Below are positions 63,546 through 64,000 of a stretch of DNA of 64,000 nucleotides, in pieces (the stretch's first letter is position 1; every line of letters begins with the position of its first letter). Origin of the DNA: Heterocephalus glaber (Eukaryota > Chordata > Mammalia > Rodentia > Bathyergidae). The stretch spans positions 10,282,943 through 10,346,942 of the forward strand of contig NW_004624781.1 of assembly GCF_000247695.1 (NCBI RefSeq). The letters run 5' to 3'. A program made the position numbers and the translations under genes. Under the pieces are notes generated by a model that was not told where the DNA came from, made no database searches, and worked only from the letters and a program-made list of their open reading frames with translations.

Positions 63546-63684
63546 GTATGTGTATAATATTAAGTAATGGGCATTGCCAGGTAGACCTTCATTCTTGATC
63601 ATAGTAGTGCAGTTCTAGGGTATTAAAAGGAATATCTTGTTAACTGCAAATGAGCTCATCCTTGTCTCTTGTTCTGGAGACCCC

Positions 63685-63945
63685 TGTAGTCAGGTTCCAC
63701 TATCCACATGCCCAGTATATGATGCAGACATGAGAGAAAAGTACACTAAGAGACAGAACTAGAAGAGAAAGCAGGGTGCCAGGATGACCAGTGCCGGTGC
63801 AACTGACGGAGGCCGCTGGCCAGTCCCAGGCACTGACTTTTATTGTCAATCGATCGGGTTAAAGGTGAGCTGTGAGTGGTTTCTATGGAAATTAATGTAA
63901 ACAAGGCTCGTAAAGGACAAGACAAAGCATTCTCTTACCCTAGCA

Positions 63946-63992
<47 letters not shown>

Positions 63993-64000
63993 AGGAGTAA
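63685..64000 (-). mobile_element. Probable ERVK-like LTR, incomplete at window edge
   Basis: On the - strand there is an AATAAA signal (63839-63844 complement), a downstream pyrimidine-rich R/U5-like stretch and an end in ...CTACA (so the + strand starts TGTAG at 63685). Structure resembles a betaretrovirus-type solo or proviral LTR; no internal viral genes are in the window. Inactive as seen. Confidence 0.45.
63947..63989 (+). repeat. CA microsatellite
   Basis: About 21 uninterrupted CA units, inside or next to the LTR-like sequence. Confidence 0.97.

Noticed and set aside
2772..63545. Assignment to VPS13A instead of VPS13C
   Set aside because: The lysine-rich insertion, EYFDAED rather than EEFFDAP, and the doubled exon block fit VPS13C.

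Overview
The window is vertebrate nuclear DNA from a rodent-like mammal. It carries 41 consecutive internal exons of one gene, VPS13C, on the + strand, separated by long AT-rich introns full of retrotransposons. The exons join into one uninterrupted frame of about 1,716 codons that I recognise as VPS13C (bridge-like lipid transfer protein family). By memory of the human protein this is roughly residue 150 to residue 1,870 of about 3,750. The N-terminal chorein domain exons lie upstream of the window; the C-terminal half (VAB/WD40-like, DH-like, PH) lies downstream. No promoter, start codon, stop codon or polyadenylation site of the gene is present, and I found no second protein-coding gene and no convincing RNA gene.

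Organism: B1-type 7SL monomers, B4-like fusions (B1 plus ID) and very many copies of an ID-type tRNA-derived SINE (A box GATTTAGCTCAGTGG, tail GGTACC-A(n)) point to a rodent. The ID variant does not look like the murid one I remember; a castorimorph (beaver-like) or other non-murid rodent is my best guess, unverified. A run of 906 N's (44170-45075) shows this is an assembled scaffold.

Layout: 1-2771 is intron. Exons 1-20 (2772-35386) encode the extended-chorein/VPS13 region of the lipid-transfer rod. Exon 21 (36039-36178) opens with an acidic FFAT motif (EYFDAED) for ER VAP proteins. Exons 21-31 (36039-51341) and exons 32-41 (51889-63545, continuing past the window) are two tandem copies of the same exon block: exon lengths 140/134, 154/157, 80/80, 60/60, 160/163, 117/117, 104/104, 168/168, 305/305 and 148/148, with identical phases and recognisably similar proteins. 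Only the first copy has the FFAT motif. This is the strongest structural signal in the window.

Introns hold about 26 ID-type SINEs (many with perfect target-site duplications), B1 and B4-like elements, old L1, L2, MIR and Tigger relics, three insertions of one younger L1 family with a G-rich polypurine 3' UTR, and the beginning of a probable ERVK-like LTR at the right edge. I see no novel gene system; the points of interest are the exon-block duplication, transposons sitting right beside splice donors, an ID dimer, and an L1 whose 3' UTR module is duplicated.
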